Shown: positions 45,030 through 54,572, counted from the stretch's first letter. The stretch is DNA of 64,000 nucleotides from Planctomycetota bacterium (GCA_016235875.1 JACRII010000073.1:20005-84004), one strand, 5' to 3'. The notes: a model not told the origin generated them from the sequence alone. Made by a program: numbers and translations.

Positions 45030-45072
45030 CGCAGCGTAACCACGACCAAAGTAGCGCAGATAAGGTAAGTGG

Positions 45073-45128
45073 CGTGTGGCAGGTGACGGGTGACGTTTTT
45101 TTTCTCGTCACTCGTCATTCGACACACG
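45073..45128. repeat. Imperfect intergenic palindrome
   Basis: The 23-base arms (45073-45095 and 45106-45128) contain gtgacgggtgacg against cgtcactcgtca, with a T-rich loop. The structure may act as a weak terminator or RNA stabiliser inside the operon, or be a dispersed repeat. Confidence 0.6.
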
Positions 45129-45178
45129 TTACTATTTCTAAAAACTTACAAAAAAAGAAGTTTTTATAGGAGGAAATT

Positions 45179-45763
45179 ATGTCATTAAAAAATCTTACCA
45201 AGTTATTTCTGCTGATTCTTGCCTGCTGTTTGATGTTTTATGGCTACGGGTACTATAAAAAATACAATACCCTGGCACGAGTGGAGGGAAAGATTAAAAT
45301 GGGAAGATACCAGGATGCCCTGAGTGCCGTGCAACAATTAGAGAATTCCTTAATGTTCAGAATTTTAAGCAAGGTGGAGAAGAAAGACCCCGTAATTGCT
45401 TATAATAAAGGGGTGTTGTATACCCTGATGGAAAACAGGAAAAAGGCAGGCGCTGAGTACCGAAAGGCTATGGAGACAAATGATCTTGTGTTGAAGGCGA
45501 GGGCGATTTATAACAATGCGAACCTCATCGCAACCGACATGGATTTTTCTACCGCAGCTATGCAATATGCAGAAGTATTAAAGATTGATGCAAACGATTT
45601 CCAGGCCAAGAAAAATCTGGAACGGATGAGATTAGGTGAACAGCAGTTTAATACCATGTTTAGCCCGGAGCGACAAGAGCGGGAAGACAGGATTGAGGCA
45701 TTGAAGCTTATTCCGTGGGGCACGAAGTACAAATATAGCGGAGAGCAAAAGATACGGTGGTGA
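45179..45763 (+). CDS. BatC-like TPR protein
   Basis: The 194-residue protein starts after taggagg, with an N-terminal membrane anchor (about 8-25), then TPR-like helices (DPVIAYNKGVLYTLMENRKKAGAEYRKAM, ARAIYNNANLIATDMDFSTAAMQYAEVL). This corresponds to BatC/BatE-type TPR components. The C-terminal tail is charged (RQEREDRIEAL). Confidence 0.8.
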   Translation: MSLKNLTKLFLLILACCLMFYGYGYYKKYNTLARVEGKIKMGRYQDALSAVQQLENSLMFRILSKVEKKDPVIAYNKGVLYTLMENRKKAGAEYRKAMETNDLVLKARAIYNNANLIATDMDFSTAAMQYAEVLKIDANDFQAKKNLERMRLGEQQFNTMFSPERQEREDRIEALKLIPWGTKYKYSGEQKIRW

Positions 45764-45832
45764 TGCATATTCATTTATTTCTACCAACTTCTTTTCATTG
45801 CAAAATTAACAATATAAAATTATCAATTAACA

Positions 45833-46195
45833 ATGGATGCACATCATGAAAATACCCTTACAGAACGCTTACTTGATTTTACGGTAAGGATTATAAAGCT
45901 CGTAAACGCTTTGCCAAAAACAAGTATAGGGAAACATATTGGTGGACAACTTGTACGTTCTGGAACATCTTCCGGAGCAAATTACGAAGAAGCTTGTGGC
46001 GCTGAATCAAGAACGGACTTTGCTCATAAACTGAGTATTGTACTAAAGGAACTTAAAGAGTCCCGTTTTTGGTTGAGAGTTATTTCCCGTACGGGAATTA
46101 TTACATCAAAAAGGGTTGAACCGCGTCTTCAAGAGTGTGAAGAATTATGTGCCATCATTGCAAGAAGTATTATTACCACAAAAGGGGAAATTTGA
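45833..46195 (+). CDS. Four-helix-bundle (S23/IVS-type) protein
   Basis: The 120-residue protein matches the four-helix-bundle family related to proteins encoded in 23S rRNA intervening sequences: LLDFTVRIIKLVNALPKTSIGKHIGGQLVRSGTSSGANYEEA and FAHKLSIVLKELKESRFWLRVI. It is preceded by AT-rich caattaacaatgg-type sequence and sits between batC and batB. It has no known part in Bat function and is probably an insertion. Confidence 0.88.
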   Translation: MDAHHENTLTERLLDFTVRIIKLVNALPKTSIGKHIGGQLVRSGTSSGANYEEACGAESRTDFAHKLSIVLKELKESRFWLRVISRTGIITSKRVEPRLQECEELCAIIARSIITTKGEI

Positions 46196-46246
46196 TTTTG
46201 ATTTTTTAATTGCTAAGTTTGCACTTTGCAATGAGTAGCTACTACC

Positions 46247-47257
46247 ATGTTATTTTTCAATTACGAAGAATATAAAATTATTGTTTATGCCATTTCCGGC
46301 TTGATTTTTCTCTTGTATTTATTTCTTTACCGGAGAAAAGCGGCGTGGTTAAAGGCCTTTGGGCAAAAGTCTTTCATAAACAGGTTTAGTAAAATTCCTA
46401 AAATCTACCGGAATATTTTGAAAGGCGTGAGCATCAGCGCTGCCTGTTGTGGTTTGGGTTTGGTAGTCTTACAACCGAAGTGGCAGACGACATACGACCA
46501 TTATGAAAAAGAAGGCTTGGAGATAGTCTTCGTTCTCGATGTTTCGATTAGCATGCTTGCAGAAGATGTGAAACCCAATCGACTGCAGCGTGCGAAGATG
46601 GAAATAGCCAACCTTGTCCATGGGTTGGAAGAAGACCGTGTCGGTTTAGTGGTCTTTGCAGCACGGGCATTTTCTCTGTTACCTTATCCGACAAATGACT
46701 ACGACAGGGTCTTTCTGCGCATCTTGAACATGGTTAACGAAAACTACGTGCGTTTTGTGCCATACGGGACGAATATAGGCAATGCGTTTATCCTGGCAAT
46801 GAATACGTTCAGCAAAGATAACGCAAAGAAGGTAATGATACTTCTTACAGATGGTGAAGAACAGATTATCACACGAAGCCAGGTCGCAGAGGCTGTAAAG
46901 CTGCTGTTGGAAAGGAGGGACATTGCTATCTATGTTGTTGGTATTGGAGATCCCAAGAAGGCTTCGCCAATCCCCAGAAGAGATAAAGAGGGAAATGTTA
47001 CCGGTTATGAAATCACGGAAGACGGAGAAACCATTTACACCAAACCCAATCCGACATTTTTAAGGGAGATTACCGAAATGGTAGGCGGAACCTATCAGCA
47101 TGACGCTACGGGTGATGAACTTAAACGCATCTTCGGACAGGTTATTGAAAAGCACAAAAATATTATAGGGATTAAAAAGAAAACGATTATTAAGGATGTT
47201 TCCCAATATTTTTTGGGGGGTGCACTGGGACTGCTCGCTTTGTATTTTATTCTATAA
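46247..47257 (+). CDS. BatB-like VWA membrane protein
   Basis: The 336-residue protein has two N-terminal membrane helices (about 10-25 and 62-80), a VWA domain with MIDAS VLDVSISMLAEDVKPNR near residue 97 and ILLTDGEEQ, and a C-terminal membrane helix (about 318-335). It is the last gene of the moxR/Bat operon. Its stop codon abuts the palindromic element at 47257. Confidence 0.88.
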   Translation: MLFFNYEEYKIIVYAISGLIFLLYLFLYRRKAAWLKAFGQKSFINRFSKIPKIYRNILKGVSISAACCGLGLVVLQPKWQTTYDHYEKEGLEIVFVLDVSISMLAEDVKPNRLQRAKMEIANLVHGLEEDRVGLVVFAARAFSLLPYPTNDYDRVFLRILNMVNENYVRFVPYGTNIGNAFILAMNTFSKDNAKKVMILLTDGEEQIITRSQVAEAVKLLLERRDIAIYVVGIGDPKKASPIPRRDKEGNVTGYEITEDGETIYTKPNPTFLREITEMVGGTYQHDATGDELKRIFGQVIEKHKNIIGIKKKTIIKDVSQYFLGGALGLLALYFIL

Positions 47258-47460
47258 GGGATTGACAATAAATAATCTGAACAAGTTTGTTGTCCGACAT
47301 TTTGAATATCAGACACTGTCAGGGCTAAAGCCCCAGTATGACGTGTACCCACTAACCCCAGCCTTAAGGCTGGGGTTAGTTACGGTCTTATCTGAATTGG
47401 GCTTTAGCCCTGATGGCACAGCAACATGAAGTTGTTCATGTTATTTATTGTCAATCCCTA
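47257..47460. repeat. Nested palindromic miniature element
   Basis: The outer 19-bp arms agggattgacaataaataa (47257-47275) and its complement (47441-47459) enclose a second arm pair, tcagggctaaagcccca (47319-47335) / tgggctttagccctga (47398-47413). A perfect 30-bp palindrome lies at the centre (47351-47380). The whole 204-base unit can fold on itself and resembles a MITE or compound REP. No transposase is adjacent. Confidence 0.75.
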
Positions 47461-47488
47461 ACGGCACGCTGTGAATCCAAAATGTTTT

Positions 47489-47540
47489 GATGGTCTTTGA
47501 GGTATAGAAGGGAGGAGTTTCTACACCCCAAGAGACCATC
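47489..47540. repeat. Imperfect inverted repeat, possible terminator
   Basis: The arms gatggtct...tatagaa (47489-47509) and ttctac...agaccatc (47519-47540) are mostly complementary. The repeat lies just after the stop of the chemoreceptor gene on the minus strand and may end its transcript or be a second miniature repeat. Confidence 0.5.
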
Positions 47541-47567
47541 AACCCATTTCAGATATATTTGGAAGTT

Positions 47568-49706
47568 TTAGAAATCCTTGAAAGCTTCATCGTTCATGGG
47601 GAAAATCTCGTCAGCATCCGACACTGCCTGATTTTTTTTACCATTTCCCTGACCGTTTCCTTTACCATTTCTTTTCATGTGAACGATATGCTCATCATTC
47701 AATCTATTGTGTGATATCTTTTTATCGGGTATACTTGGTTTGTTATATACCCTTTCATTCTTCGCGGAGGCTTTTTTGGTTATCAGAGGTTTGTTTTCTT
47801 TTGTTTCTTCTTCCTCTTCTTCTTTATTTCCAACTTCACCGGCAATCCTATCTACCAGTGAGAGTAAGCTATTTGCCTGTGCTGATAACTCCTCGCTAGC
47901 CGATGCCGTTTCTTCTGCATTTGCAGCATTTTGCTGGATGACTTGATCCATCTGGGATATGGCTTTCCCTACCTGTCCAACACCTTCAGACTGTTCTTGT
48001 GAGGCATTGGCAATCTCATTCACCAGGTTGGTTACCTTCTTGACATTTTTCACAATTTCTTTCAGGGAGGCTTCTACCTTTTTGGTTAAATCTACACCAA
48101 CGTCTACCTTCTTTCCGCTATCTTCTATAAGCTGTGTTGTTTCTTTTGCAGCTCTGGCGCTGCGTTGAGCCAGGTTTCTGACTTCTTCGGCAACTACGGC
48201 AAATCCCTTTCCATGTTCGCCTGCCCTGGCCGCTTCTACGGCTGCGTTCAGAGCTAACAAATTGGTCTGGAATGCAATTTCATCAATTACCTTGATAATA
48301 TTCGCTATTTGTTTACTGCTGCCGCTGATCTCGTTTATAGCTGTGTTAAGCATGCCCATGGCATGATCGCTCTGTTCTGCAGAAGTATTGCAGAGGTTTG
48401 CCAGGCTGGCGGCCTCTTTGGCATTATCGGCATTTTGACTGACCATGGAGGAAATTTCTTCTATAGCCGAGGATGTCTCCTCTATTGAGGCTGCCTGTTG
48501 CGCGGCCCCATCAGCCAGACTTTGGCTGGATTCAGAAATTTGTCCTGATGCCGAGGCAACCTGCGAAGAACCTTCGGTAAGGTCTGCAAGCAACCTTTTA
48601 AAGAGTCCGGAAATCTTACCGGTAATTTTTAATACGATCCATCCAAGTCCTACCACAAAAAGCACGGTAGCTATTCCAATAATAAAATTCCATTTCTTTA
48701 AAGAAATAGCCGCACGAAATGCCTCCTTTTTGTCAATTTCTGCTATGATTGACCATTTCAAATCTTTTATATCAAGGGGAGCATATGCGCTTAATACCTC
48801 TGAGCCTCTATAATCTTTTATTATTTTACGATCACTTTTATTGGCTAGTGCATCCTTTACAGCCTCTGTCTCTATCTTATTTACTAATAAAGTCCTCTTA
48901 TTGGAGAATCTGGAATCAGACCTCATAAACTTATCACTTCCTACAAGATAGGTTTCGCCCGTTTCTCCTAATCCGGCCCTTCCCATCATAACATTGTTGA
49001 TCTGATCAATGGGTATTTGAAGAGCCAGGACACCTATTTTGTTAAATCCATCACTAATGGGAGCAGCAATGAACGAGGCAGGTGCAAAGTCAGAAGGTGC
49101 ATACGGTTCAAAGTCAGCTAACATCACAACATTGTGACTTTCTGAGTTGTTTACTTCCTTGTAAAGTCTGGCTATATTAGTATTTGTATAAGGGCCGTTC
49201 GTTAGGTTAGAACCAAAATCTGGCTCTTTATAGGCTGTATATATTATGTTACCAGTCTCCGAATCGATTAAAAAAATATCATAATAACCACGTTTTTCCA
49301 ACAAACCTTTGAAATACGGGTGAAACATTGCATGGGTACTGCTGTACTCGCTGCCATCGGTGGCGTTGAGAAAATCAATCCTCTTTTCCTTATGGAATGG
49401 ATTTTTTGTTACATAAAGATCGTGAGCCTTTTCGGCTCCTATCTCTTGAAAAGCACGTTTCATTTCCTTTATAGCGCTGCAAATCGTTGGATCCTCGGAC
49501 AATGCAGAGATATCTAATCTTATTTTCTCAAAATATTCCTCTATCTGTTTTTTCTTAATATCTCTTACAGAAACTAATTGATTGAAGGATTGATCGTGAA
49601 GGGATTTGCTGGCTATTTCATAACTCAATACCCCGGTAATTATGAAAGGTAGTAAACCAGCAATAACAAACAACGTGATAATTTTGGCGTTAAGGGTGAT
49701 TTTCAT
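47568..49706 (-). CDS. Methyl-accepting chemotaxis protein
   Basis: The 712-residue receptor has membrane helices at about 9-30 and 338-358 around a large sensor domain that reads like a double Cache ([36 protein letters not shown] near 245). The cytoplasmic part has the signalling hairpin [40 protein letters not shown]. The last 90 residues are a Glu/Lys/Asn/Gly-rich tail ([15 protein letters not shown]) beyond the methylation helices. No CheA/CheW is nearby. The ligand is unknown. Confidence 0.92.
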   Translation of the reverse strand: MKITLNAKIITLFVIAGLLPFIITGVLSYEIASKSLHDQSFNQLVSVRDIKKKQIEEYFEKIRLDISALSEDPTICSAIKEMKRAFQEIGAEKAHDLYVTKNPFHKEKRIDFLNATDGSEYSSTHAMFHPYFKGLLEKRGYYDIFLIDSETGNIIYTAYKEPDFGSNLTNGPYTNTNIARLYKEVNNSESHNVVMLADFEPYAPSDFAPASFIAAPISDGFNKIGVLALQIPIDQINNVMMGRAGLGETGETYLVGSDKFMRSDSRFSNKRTLLVNKIETEAVKDALANKSDRKIIKDYRGSEVLSAYAPLDIKDLKWSIIAEIDKKEAFRAAISLKKWNFIIGIATVLFVVGLGWIVLKITGKISGLFKRLLADLTEGSSQVASASGQISESSQSLADGAAQQAASIEETSSAIEEISSMVSQNADNAKEAASLANLCNTSAEQSDHAMGMLNTAINEISGSSKQIANIIKVIDEIAFQTNLLALNAAVEAARAGEHGKGFAVVAEEVRNLAQRSARAAKETTQLIEDSGKKVDVGVDLTKKVEASLKEIVKNVKKVTNLVNEIANASQEQSEGVGQVGKAISQMDQVIQQNAANAEETASASEELSAQANSLLSLVDRIAGEVGNKEEEEEETKENKPLITKKASAKNERVYNKPSIPDKKISHNRLNDEHIVHMKRNGKGNGQGNGKKNQAVSDADEIFPMNDEAFKDF

Positions 49707-50065
49707 TACTTATTCCTCCCGCTTATAAAGTTGTAATGAAGTATGACTCTCACAGATTGAGCCTCTAAAGATGATTAAATAAAAATTTGTTTTAGTAAAG
49801 TGTTCGTGTTTGCTGTATCTTCTAATAAATATTATCGGCAAATTATTATAAAAATTTATCATAAATTTTAAATTATTTACTAATACTAAACATATTTTCC
49901 GGATAAATTAATGTGATATAGAACAAAATAAGTTGAAAACCAAATTAATAGGACATATATTAGGATAATAATATTTTCTTTTACGCGTTTGTGTTTTAAT
50001 GAAGATTATATCAGAGGTATTTTTTTGCTTCCAAATGGCAGAAATTGGACAAGTCAATAAATACG
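49707..50065. other. Divergent intergenic region
   Basis: An AT-rich 359-base gap lies between the chemoreceptor and the histidine kinase, which are divergently transcribed. No ORF, repeat or clear -35/-10 pair stands out. It presumably holds both promoters. Confidence 0.45.
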
Positions 50066-51925
50066 ATGGATACTAAAATATTATTAGCAGCGGATAAATC
50101 AGAAAAATATGGAGACATAGTTGGTCATTTGGGGAAAAATGGGTTTTCCTGCATAATAACTGCCACCGATGGGAATGAGGTATTAAAACATCTTAAGACC
50201 TGTATGCCAGATTTTGCTATTCTCGACGCAAATCTGCCTATATTGGATGGATTTCAGTTATGTAAATTAATGAAGTCTGCTGAATTCAAGCAATGTGAAA
50301 AGATACCTGTCGTTTTATTGTCCGAAACTTATAGAACCAGTATGGCATCCGAATTGGCCAAATCCGTTGGCGCCTATGGGATACTCCATGCACCCTTTTC
50401 GGTAGACGACCTTTTATTTTTGATTTATAGTAAATTGTATCCTGAAAGAATTCCTGCAGACAAGGCCAAGTCATTAAAATATAAAGCAAAGGTAATGATT
50501 GCGGATGACGACCCTGAGACCGTGAGAGCATTAAAAGATTACGTGAATGCGGAAGGATATGAGGTTTCAGTTGCACAGGATGGGCAAGAATCCATTCATA
50601 TGCTAGGGGTTGAAAACCCCCAAATTCTTTTTTTGAATTGTGATATACCAAAATTAAGCGGGAGAGATATCCTCACCTGGATAAAGGAAACTATACCAGA
50701 AATAGTTGTTGTTGTAATGATAGCGCATGGTTCAGAATTTATGGCGATTGAGTTGCTGAAGGCAGGTGCAAGCGATTACATCATAAAACCGTTCGATATT
50801 AAGGTTGTTTCTGGCATTTGTGAAGATGCTTTAAGAAGGTATAATATAAACCTCATGAATAAACGTGAAGGTGATGTGGAGTTAAAATTGCTTTCCATGG
50901 TAGATGGGATGGTTGACGGTGTCATACTTATGGATACAAAAGGCAGACCAACCTTAGTGAACAAGGCGGGAAAAGAGACACTTAAGTATTTGGATATAAA
51001 AAAAGCGGACGATGATTCTATAATAAGTATAAATAATGTCAATACGAAAGAAATTTATGATGAAATATTTATTAAAAAACAACGCTATATTTCATTTGAG
51101 ATAAATGCGAAAGGGGATAGCGAAAAATACTTCGTTATTATTGCTTCTGCAGTAACCGGCTTTGCAGGAGAAAATATAGGTGTTGTTATTGTGCTCAGGG
51201 ATGTTACGAGAGAATATCAACTGCAGTACCAGGTAATAAAATCAGAAAAGCTGTATGCGGTAAGTAACTTAATAGCAGGAGCAGCCCATGAATTAAATAA
51301 CCCGCTGGCAGGTATTCAGCTTTGCACGGATCTTGTGGTGAATGAACCCTCGATTAGTGAAAAGGCAAAGAAGTATCTGGGCAGAATTCAAAAAGAGACC
51401 GAGCAAATACAGGGTGTAATTAAAAGCCTGCTGACCTTTACAGGGAATTATACGCTGTCAAAAGAACACGTTAACATTAACGAAATTATTGAAGACATTC
51501 TTAGGCAAAAGGCCAATCAATTTGACCATGCAAATATTAGAGTCGTTAAATTGATAGATGAGAAATTACCTGCGGTTTTTGTGGATAAACACCAAATGAG
51601 GCGGGTATTTTTGAATATAATAGAAAATGCCTTTTCATCTATAGAAGAATTACAAAATGATAAGTGTTTAACTATTAAAACAGAAAGAAATAAAGAAGTA
51701 GTAAAGATAACAATATCGGATACAGGGCCTGCAATTCCGAAGGAACAACTGGCGAAAATATTTGAGCCGTTTTTTACCACTACCCGGCAGTATAAAAAAA
51801 GCAAAGGGGCAGGATTGGGACTGTCTGTTGCGCATAGTATTGTTGACCAGCACAATGGCAGGGTTTACGCCAGCAGCTATTCTGGCACAGGTGCAACCTT
51901 TATTGTTGAATTGCCTCTGATATAA
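50066..51925 (+). CDS. Hybrid sensor histidine kinase with two N-terminal receivers
   Basis: The 619-residue product starts at ATG 50066 (an in-frame TTG at 50045 is possible). Order: receiver 1 (1-125, acceptor Asp54 in ILDANLP), receiver 2 (140-265, with Asn191 in LFLNCDIP at the acceptor position), a PAS-like sensor (about 275-385), the H-box AGAAHELNNPLAGI near 405, and an HATPase domain with NIIENAF, DTGPAIPKEQLAKIFEPFFTT and GAGLGLSVAHSI. Receiver 2 is probably not phosphorylated. No response regulator is adjacent. Cytosolic, no membrane helix. Confidence 0.88.
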   Translation: MDTKILLAADKSEKYGDIVGHLGKNGFSCIITATDGNEVLKHLKTCMPDFAILDANLPILDGFQLCKLMKSAEFKQCEKIPVVLLSETYRTSMASELAKSVGAYGILHAPFSVDDLLFLIYSKLYPERIPADKAKSLKYKAKVMIADDDPETVRALKDYVNAEGYEVSVAQDGQESIHMLGVENPQILFLNCDIPKLSGRDILTWIKETIPEIVVVVMIAHGSEFMAIELLKAGASDYIIKPFDIKVVSGICEDALRRYNINLMNKREGDVELKLLSMVDGMVDGVILMDTKGRPTLVNKAGKETLKYLDIKKADDDSIISINNVNTKEIYDEIFIKKQRYISFEINAKGDSEKYFVIIASAVTGFAGENIGVVIVLRDVTREYQLQYQVIKSEKLYAVSNLIAGAAHELNNPLAGIQLCTDLVVNEPSISEKAKKYLGRIQKETEQIQGVIKSLLTFTGNYTLSKEHVNINEIIEDILRQKANQFDHANIRVVKLIDEKLPAVFVDKHQMRRVFLNIIENAFSSIEELQNDKCLTIKTERNKEVVKITISDTGPAIPKEQLAKIFEPFFTTTRQYKKSKGAGLGLSVAHSIVDQHNGRVYASSYSGTGATFIVELPLI

Positions 51926-51945
51926 AAACCCTAAATACGGGAATA

Positions 51946-52593
51946 TTAAACATTGGGTGTGGTATAAATTTTATCCGGCGAGTTACACAATTTTTCCACT
52001 ACGCATACGTCGCAGAGCGGCTTCCGTGCAACACAGGTACGCCGTCCGTGTGTCCCAATGACAAGGCATGATCTTGTCAATTTTTCTTGAGGAATGATCC
52101 TGTATAGCTCTAATTCGACTTTATCAGGATCGTTAGATTTGGCAAGCTCTAAACGATGAGAAACGCGAAAGACATGGGTATCCACGGCCATGGCCTGCTT
52201 TCCAAAGACATTACCTAATAGCACATTAGCTGTCTTTCTACCCACCCCCGGCAAGGTAACAAGGTCTTCCATCGTATCAGGCACATTTCCTCCAAGCCTT
52301 TCGACTAACTCTTTATTGCATGCAATAATATTTTTTGCCTTATTTTTATAAAAACCTGTCGAACGGATTTCTTCTTCAAAAATCTCCTGCCTTGCGCTGC
52401 CATAGTCTTTTGCCGCCTTGTATTTTTTGAATAGTGTTTCCGTTACCTTATTGACTCGTTCATCCGTGCATTGTGCAGCCAGAATGGTGGCGACAAGCAA
52501 TTCCAGGGGATTCCTGTAATGGAGGACAAGTCCTGCATCAGGATATGCCTTTTCAAGGAGTGATAATATCTTTTTTACACGATCTTCTGACAT
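51946..52593 (-). CDS. nth: Endonuclease III
   Basis: The 215-residue DNA glycosylase/AP lyase has the helix-hairpin-helix LPGVGRKTANVLL with catalytic Lys, the catalytic Asp in AVDTHVFRVSHRL, and a 4Fe-4S cluster loop C-x6-C-x2-C-x5-C (CVARKPLCDVCVVEKLC) near the C terminus. It removes oxidised pyrimidines in base-excision repair. It stands alone here, convergent with the histidine kinase gene. Confidence 0.95.
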   Translation of the reverse strand: MSEDRVKKILSLLEKAYPDAGLVLHYRNPLELLVATILAAQCTDERVNKVTETLFKKYKAAKDYGSARQEIFEEEIRSTGFYKNKAKNIIACNKELVERLGGNVPDTMEDLVTLPGVGRKTANVLLGNVFGKQAMAVDTHVFRVSHRLELAKSNDPDKVELELYRIIPQEKLTRSCLVIGTHGRRTCVARKPLCDVCVVEKLCNSPDKIYTTPNV

Positions 52594-52668
52594 ACATAAC
52601 TCAAAATTGATAATTTTAGGAAATCATGCAGATTCAGTGAAAAATAAAAAGCATATTTGTCATTTAAA

Positions 52669-52788
52669 ACAGGCTGTCCGAGAATGTATTTATACAGTCG
52701 ATACTATACTATATATTGACAAATTCTTTCCAGGTAAACAATATATGGTATGCATTGGGTGTGACAATTTCATTCTCGGACAACCTGT
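52669..52788. repeat. 120-bp inverted-repeat miniature element
   Basis: The 18-bp terminal arms acaggctgtccgagaatg (52669-52686) and its complement (52771-52788) have one mismatch and flank 84 AT-rich bases. The layout is MITE-like. It occupies most of the gap (52594-52850) between nth and the nuclease gene, which otherwise shows no gene. Confidence 0.65.
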
Positions 52789-52850
52789 AAAGATTTGACC
52801 CCTTTCTCCCTTCGGTGCTCTACCCGACCTACGAAACTCGACTTACCTGG

Positions 52851-53627
52851 CTAATCGATAACAACCTGAATCGCATCTATATCAGACTGTAGCGTCGCTA
52901 AAAACGTATCGATTTTTTCGAAATCCACAACATCGATAATAAAATATTCATCTCTCTGATTTCGAGCCGGATCAATGTAAGCGTAATTGACCTCTAATTG
53001 AAAATTGTCCGCGATTTTCACTGGTTCACTCATTGTATCTATGTCTACCTTGTATAGATTTATAAAATTGTTGCAAATGATTACCGGGTAGCTAATTTGT
53101 GCTTTAATATTAACTCTCTTTTGCGGTGATGAAGTAATAATTGATTTACTTTTTCTGTAGTAGACCATCGAATTGAGGCTTTGATTTATGGCTTTATAAA
53201 ATATTTCATTTTCTGTCTTTGAGTTTTTTTCACTAGCAAACAGTTTTGCAACAGAAACGTTTGGTTGGCATAAATAATGATGCTTATCGATATAACTATT
53301 ACCCTTAAAATTAGGAATAACTGCAAGAATCAATTCTGCGGCTTTCTCGCGGTCTTTACTGTGAAACCAGAATACGTTCTTTTGAGAAACGTACTTGCAC
53401 TCAATGAATAATTTAATATTTATTGTGCCATAACGAGTAGTCTTCGCTTCAAAAGCTTTTTCTGCAATTAAATCTATTTCTCTCGGCTTGTCGGAAATAT
53501 TGTCATTGTAATATGGGCTTATTAAGACAGTCCATCCTTTTGCTTTCAGGTAACTTAAAACCTTGCAGTGAAAATTATTTCCACTGCCGGTTATTATTTT
53601 GTTAACTTCGTCAATATCATTTACCAT
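52851..53627 (-). CDS. Orphan PD-(D/E)XK-type nuclease-like protein
   Basis: The 258-residue protein carries a restriction-endonuclease-like core near its N terminus: FHCKVLSYLKAKGWTVLISPYY, PREIDLIAEKAF and IKLFIECKYV, which fit the D...E-x-K arrangement. The rest has a helical region and a C-terminal beta region (NYAYIDPARNQRDEYFIIDV). No methylase or ATPase lies nearby, so it may be a solitary defence or repair nuclease. It follows an attC-like site on the same strand. Confidence 0.65.
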   Translation of the reverse strand: MVNDIDEVNKIITGSGNNFHCKVLSYLKAKGWTVLISPYYNDNISDKPREIDLIAEKAFEAKTTRYGTINIKLFIECKYVSQKNVFWFHSKDREKAAELILAVIPNFKGNSYIDKHHYLCQPNVSVAKLFASEKNSKTENEIFYKAINQSLNSMVYYRKSKSIITSSPQKRVNIKAQISYPVIICNNFINLYKVDIDTMSEPVKIADNFQLEVNYAYIDPARNQRDEYFIIDVVDFEKIDTFLATLQSDIDAIQVVID

Positions 53628-53668
53628 ATAGTGTCCCTTTTTTACTATCTTCAGCCATCTTAATAGTT

Positions 53669-53740
53669 ATACAACGCTCCGGCTAAGCGGCTGGCAAAGG
53701 AGCGCAACGGATTTGCCAGTCCGTCTTCAGCCGGTTGTTC
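53669..53740 (-). other. Second attC-like hairpin
   Basis: On the minus strand ACAAC (right) and GTTGT (left) form outer halves. CCGGCTgAAGaCGG pairs with CCGCTTAGCCGG, leaving two extrahelical bases. A central ctggcaaa/tttgccag stem closes the fold. This is the layout of integron attC sites. It sits between 53757-54107 and the nuclease gene, all on the minus strand, as a cassette boundary would. Confidence 0.5.
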
Positions 53741-53756
53741 GCAACTCCCCACTTGG

Positions 53757-54107
53757 TCAGTAGTTCCATGACCCATCTTCATTCCATCTGGAGGGTATAG
53801 GCTTGAGAACACCAACCGTCTGAAGAAACGTCCCCGTTAGACTACGGTCATCCTGCATAAAGGCACCCGCATCGCGACATTTCCCGTCTGGTCTATAGCC
53901 CAATGTTCTGGCTTCGCCTGCTGTGACGAGTCGAAAGCTGACTGTTGTTTTTATGCATGGCGGAGCCAGGTACGTCTTCGCCGCATCATTCACATAGACT
54001 TGAGCATAATCAGGCATCCCTTTTGAAGATCCGATGCCGAAGCCGATCATCAGAAGGACGCCTATTAACGCTGCCGTGAATTTAATGGCAAGGAATAATT
54101 TCCCCAT
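53757..54107 (-). CDS. Unknown single-pass membrane or exported protein
   Basis: The 116-residue product starts at ATG 54107. One hydrophobic segment (about residues 5-25, AIKFTAALIGVLLMIGFGIG) is followed by an exported domain with two Cys (APPCIKTT and DGKCRDAG), GEARTLGYRPDG and a C-terminal PSRWNEDGSWNY. Unrecognised. It is followed by an attC-like site, so it may be a cassette gene. Confidence 0.55.
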   Translation of the reverse strand: MGKLFLAIKFTAALIGVLLMIGFGIGSSKGMPDYAQVYVNDAAKTYLAPPCIKTTVSFRLVTAGEARTLGYRPDGKCRDAGAFMQDDRSLTGTFLQTVGVLKPIPSRWNEDGSWNY

Positions 54108-54231
54108 AGCGTCATCCTCACTTCCTGCGAACGATGAAATTAAGGCGTGGCTGAAAGCCATCGCCTTGAAGGCCTTGTTGTGCAAGGCTATTTATTAATT
54201 TTTTAAAAGGAGTCAATTATGACATCTAAAG

Positions 54232-54540
54232 TTAATGTGATAAGTAGTATTTACCACCTATATCCGGGTTCTCATGAACTTCGTATTTGTCTATTGTTTT
54301 CCCATCAAGGACGTCTTCTGGTATTGGGTCATTTAATTGAAAGTGATAAGGTTTCCCATCTAATTGCTGATAACGAAGGTGGTCGAATCGGATTATTCGA
54401 ACTGGCGATGTCAATCCTTCTTTTGCATTTACGTACCACTCTGGGACAAGCCATAACTTATTGTCGAACTCGATTGCATCAAGTTTCAAAATCTTGCTAC
54501 CAGAGGCGACTATGGCTTTTTTAATATTGGGAGCATTCAT
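54232..54540 (-). CDS. Unknown 102-residue protein
   Basis: It starts after aaggagaa. The protein looks globular and soluble: LDAIEFDNKLWLVPEWYVNAKEG, PVRIIRFDHLRYQQ, LDGKTIDKYEVHENPDIGGKYYL. The reverse-strand frame over the same bases also has a ribosome-binding site but poorer composition, so this strand is preferred. No family recognised. Confidence 0.6.
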   Translation of the reverse strand: MNAPNIKKAIVASGSKILKLDAIEFDNKLWLVPEWYVNAKEGLTSPVRIIRFDHLRYQQLDGKPYHFQLNDPIPEDVLDGKTIDKYEVHENPDIGGKYYLSH

Positions 54541-54572
54541 GGCAATTCTCCTTTTGTTTGATTTAATTTATT

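Noticed and set aside
54219..54524. Plus-strand 101-residue frame with aaaggag upstream
   Set aside because: The minus-strand frame over the same bases has an equal ribosome-binding site and a more protein-like sequence; only one is likely real.
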